The notes below the pieces were generated by a model, which searched no databases, was not told the DNA's origin, and was given only the letters and a program-made list of their open reading frames with translations. Shown here piece by piece: positions 33,496-34,030 of a DNA stretch of 34,030 nt. Origin of the DNA: CAZWLD01 sp964634685 (GTDB lineage: Bacteria > Bacillota_I > Bacilli_A > Acholeplasmatales > JAEDCM01); NCBI GenBank assembly GCA_964634685.1, contig CAZWLD010000020.1:1-34030 (forward strand), in the 5' to 3' direction. The first letter of the stretch is position 1, and each line of letters begins with the position of its first letter. The translations under genes and the position numbers were made by a program.

Positions 33496-33970
33496 ACTTT
33501 CTTACAACCGGAACCTGAATCTCGGTTAAATAATCACTTTCATCACTTTTGTTCCAGCAACCATCAATATAGCATTCTCTTGGGAAGTCTTTGATCTCTA
33601 AACCATTCTTTTCAATATATTCCATAATAATACTATATGATTTACGTAAATTTTCATACGATCCGCGATGATATAAACAAACGGCTTCAACTGGCTTAAT
33701 CTCCATAAACTTAATGTTTTCATTAGAAACGCCCATTTCTGTGACCATTTCAGCGTAGCGAACCTTTATATCCTTTTCTTTATATTCACCATCTAAATAA
33801 TTGACATAGCAATAGTCAGGCTCCACACATTTTAGGGTTGGATTTAGCTTTTGACATTCCTCCCCGGCTTTTAAAACAAACATTGCGATTTCGCTATAAT
33901 CTTTAATCATTCCTTCCTTGTAATAAATAACTCCGCCTGGTAATTCCTTAAAAACAATTTGGTTCTCCAT
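33494..33970 (-). CDS. GyrI-like small-molecule-binding protein
   Basis: A 158-residue stand-alone GyrI/AraC-type effector-binding domain. The N-terminal beta strand IVFKELPGGVIYYKEG, the YAEMVTEMG and KFMEIKPVEAVCLYHRGSYENL segment (a conserved strand then helix with the H-x-G-xY-x-L pattern), and the closing CYIDGCW..DYLTEIQVPV, with its ligand-facing Glu near the end, fit the family. Such proteins bind drugs or metabolites; relatives inhibit gyrase, hydrolyse toxic lactones or are the sensor half of MerR/AraC regulators. No DNA-binding domain is present. ATG 33970 has AGGA about 9 bases upstream. It ends in its own terminator before the Nudix operon, so it is a separate unit. Confidence 0.8.
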   Translation of the reverse strand: MENQIVFKELPGGVIYYKEGMIKDYSEIAMFVLKAGEECQKLNPTLKCVEPDYCYVNYLDGEYKEKDIKVRYAEMVTEMGVSNENIKFMEIKPVEAVCLYHRGSYENLRKSYSIIMEYIEKNGLEIKDFPRECYIDGCWNKSDESDYLTEIQVPVVRK

Positions 33971-33983
33971 ATTTTTTTCCTAG

Positions 33984-34010
33984 TATAATCAAATTGTACT
34001 TAAGATTATA
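33984..34010 (-). promoter_or_regulatory. Possible promoter/operator region of the GyrI-like gene
   Basis: A minus-strand TATAAT (34010-34005) lies about 35 bases before the gene; its -35 would fall at or past the window end. TATAATC and GATTATA (34010-34004 and 33990-33984) form a 7-13-7 inverted repeat around it. In AT-rich DNA this repeat may be chance. Confidence 0.35.
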
Positions 34011-34030
34011 CAGTATCCTTCCTTAGGGTT

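Noticed and set aside
73..34030. Mycoplasma-type code with TGA as tryptophan
   Set aside because: Several genes end in TGA exactly where the family ends (GT2 at 6517, rmlA at 12326, aminosugar dehydratase at 17090), and tryptophans at conserved sites are TGG.

Overview
The window is AT-rich DNA from a low-GC Gram-positive bacterium, most likely an anaerobic gut member of the Bacilli/Erysipelotrichia side of Bacillota. The evidence is strong AGGAGG-type ribosome binding sites, TTGACA/TATAAT promoters, a one-piece pyruvate:ferredoxin oxidoreductase, a BspA-type leucine-rich-repeat lipoprotein, and TGA used as a true stop (so not the Mycoplasma code). The genus cannot be named from sequence alone. 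Nearly every gene lies on the minus strand, so the biological order runs from high to low coordinates; only the Fur-family regulator at 27108-27503 is on the plus strand.

1-20754 is a long surface-polysaccharide locus of closely packed, often overlapping genes. In transcription order it encodes GlmS, a CapD/PglF dehydratase, a DegT-type aminotransferase, a priming phosphoglycosyl transferase, a GT2, Ugd, RmlA, RmlC, RmlD, RmlB, a Wzy-like polymerase, a Wzx flippase, a second GT2, GlmM, GlmU, a Wzz-like protein and an O-antigen-ligase-like protein; galM follows from its own promoter. The locus carries the whole route from fructose-6-phosphate to UDP-GlcNAc, then the two steps to a UDP-4-amino-4,6-dideoxy sugar, plus UDP-glucuronate and dTDP-rhamnose. 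The likely product is a Wzx/Wzy-type capsule or wall polysaccharide, possibly zwitterionic.

20952-24503 is a monocistronic nifJ (pyruvate:ferredoxin oxidoreductase) with a near-consensus promoter and a clear terminator. 24661-26979 is a znuABC-type zinc uptake operon, divergent from a zur/fur-type regulator. A perfect 21-bp palindrome (10-1-10) in the gap between them is the probable Zur operator.

27554-30037 encodes an 827-residue lipoprotein built from LRR_5 repeats interrupted by a recurring non-LRR module. The gap after it (30038-30318) holds a 74-bp relic of znuB. 30319-33970 is a small stress/detoxification group: a GyrI-like effector-binding protein, a Nudix hydrolase, a double GNAT acetyltransferase, and a fusion of an old-yellow-enzyme flavoprotein with an AlkD-like DNA alkylation repair domain. 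The fusion is the most unusual gene here.
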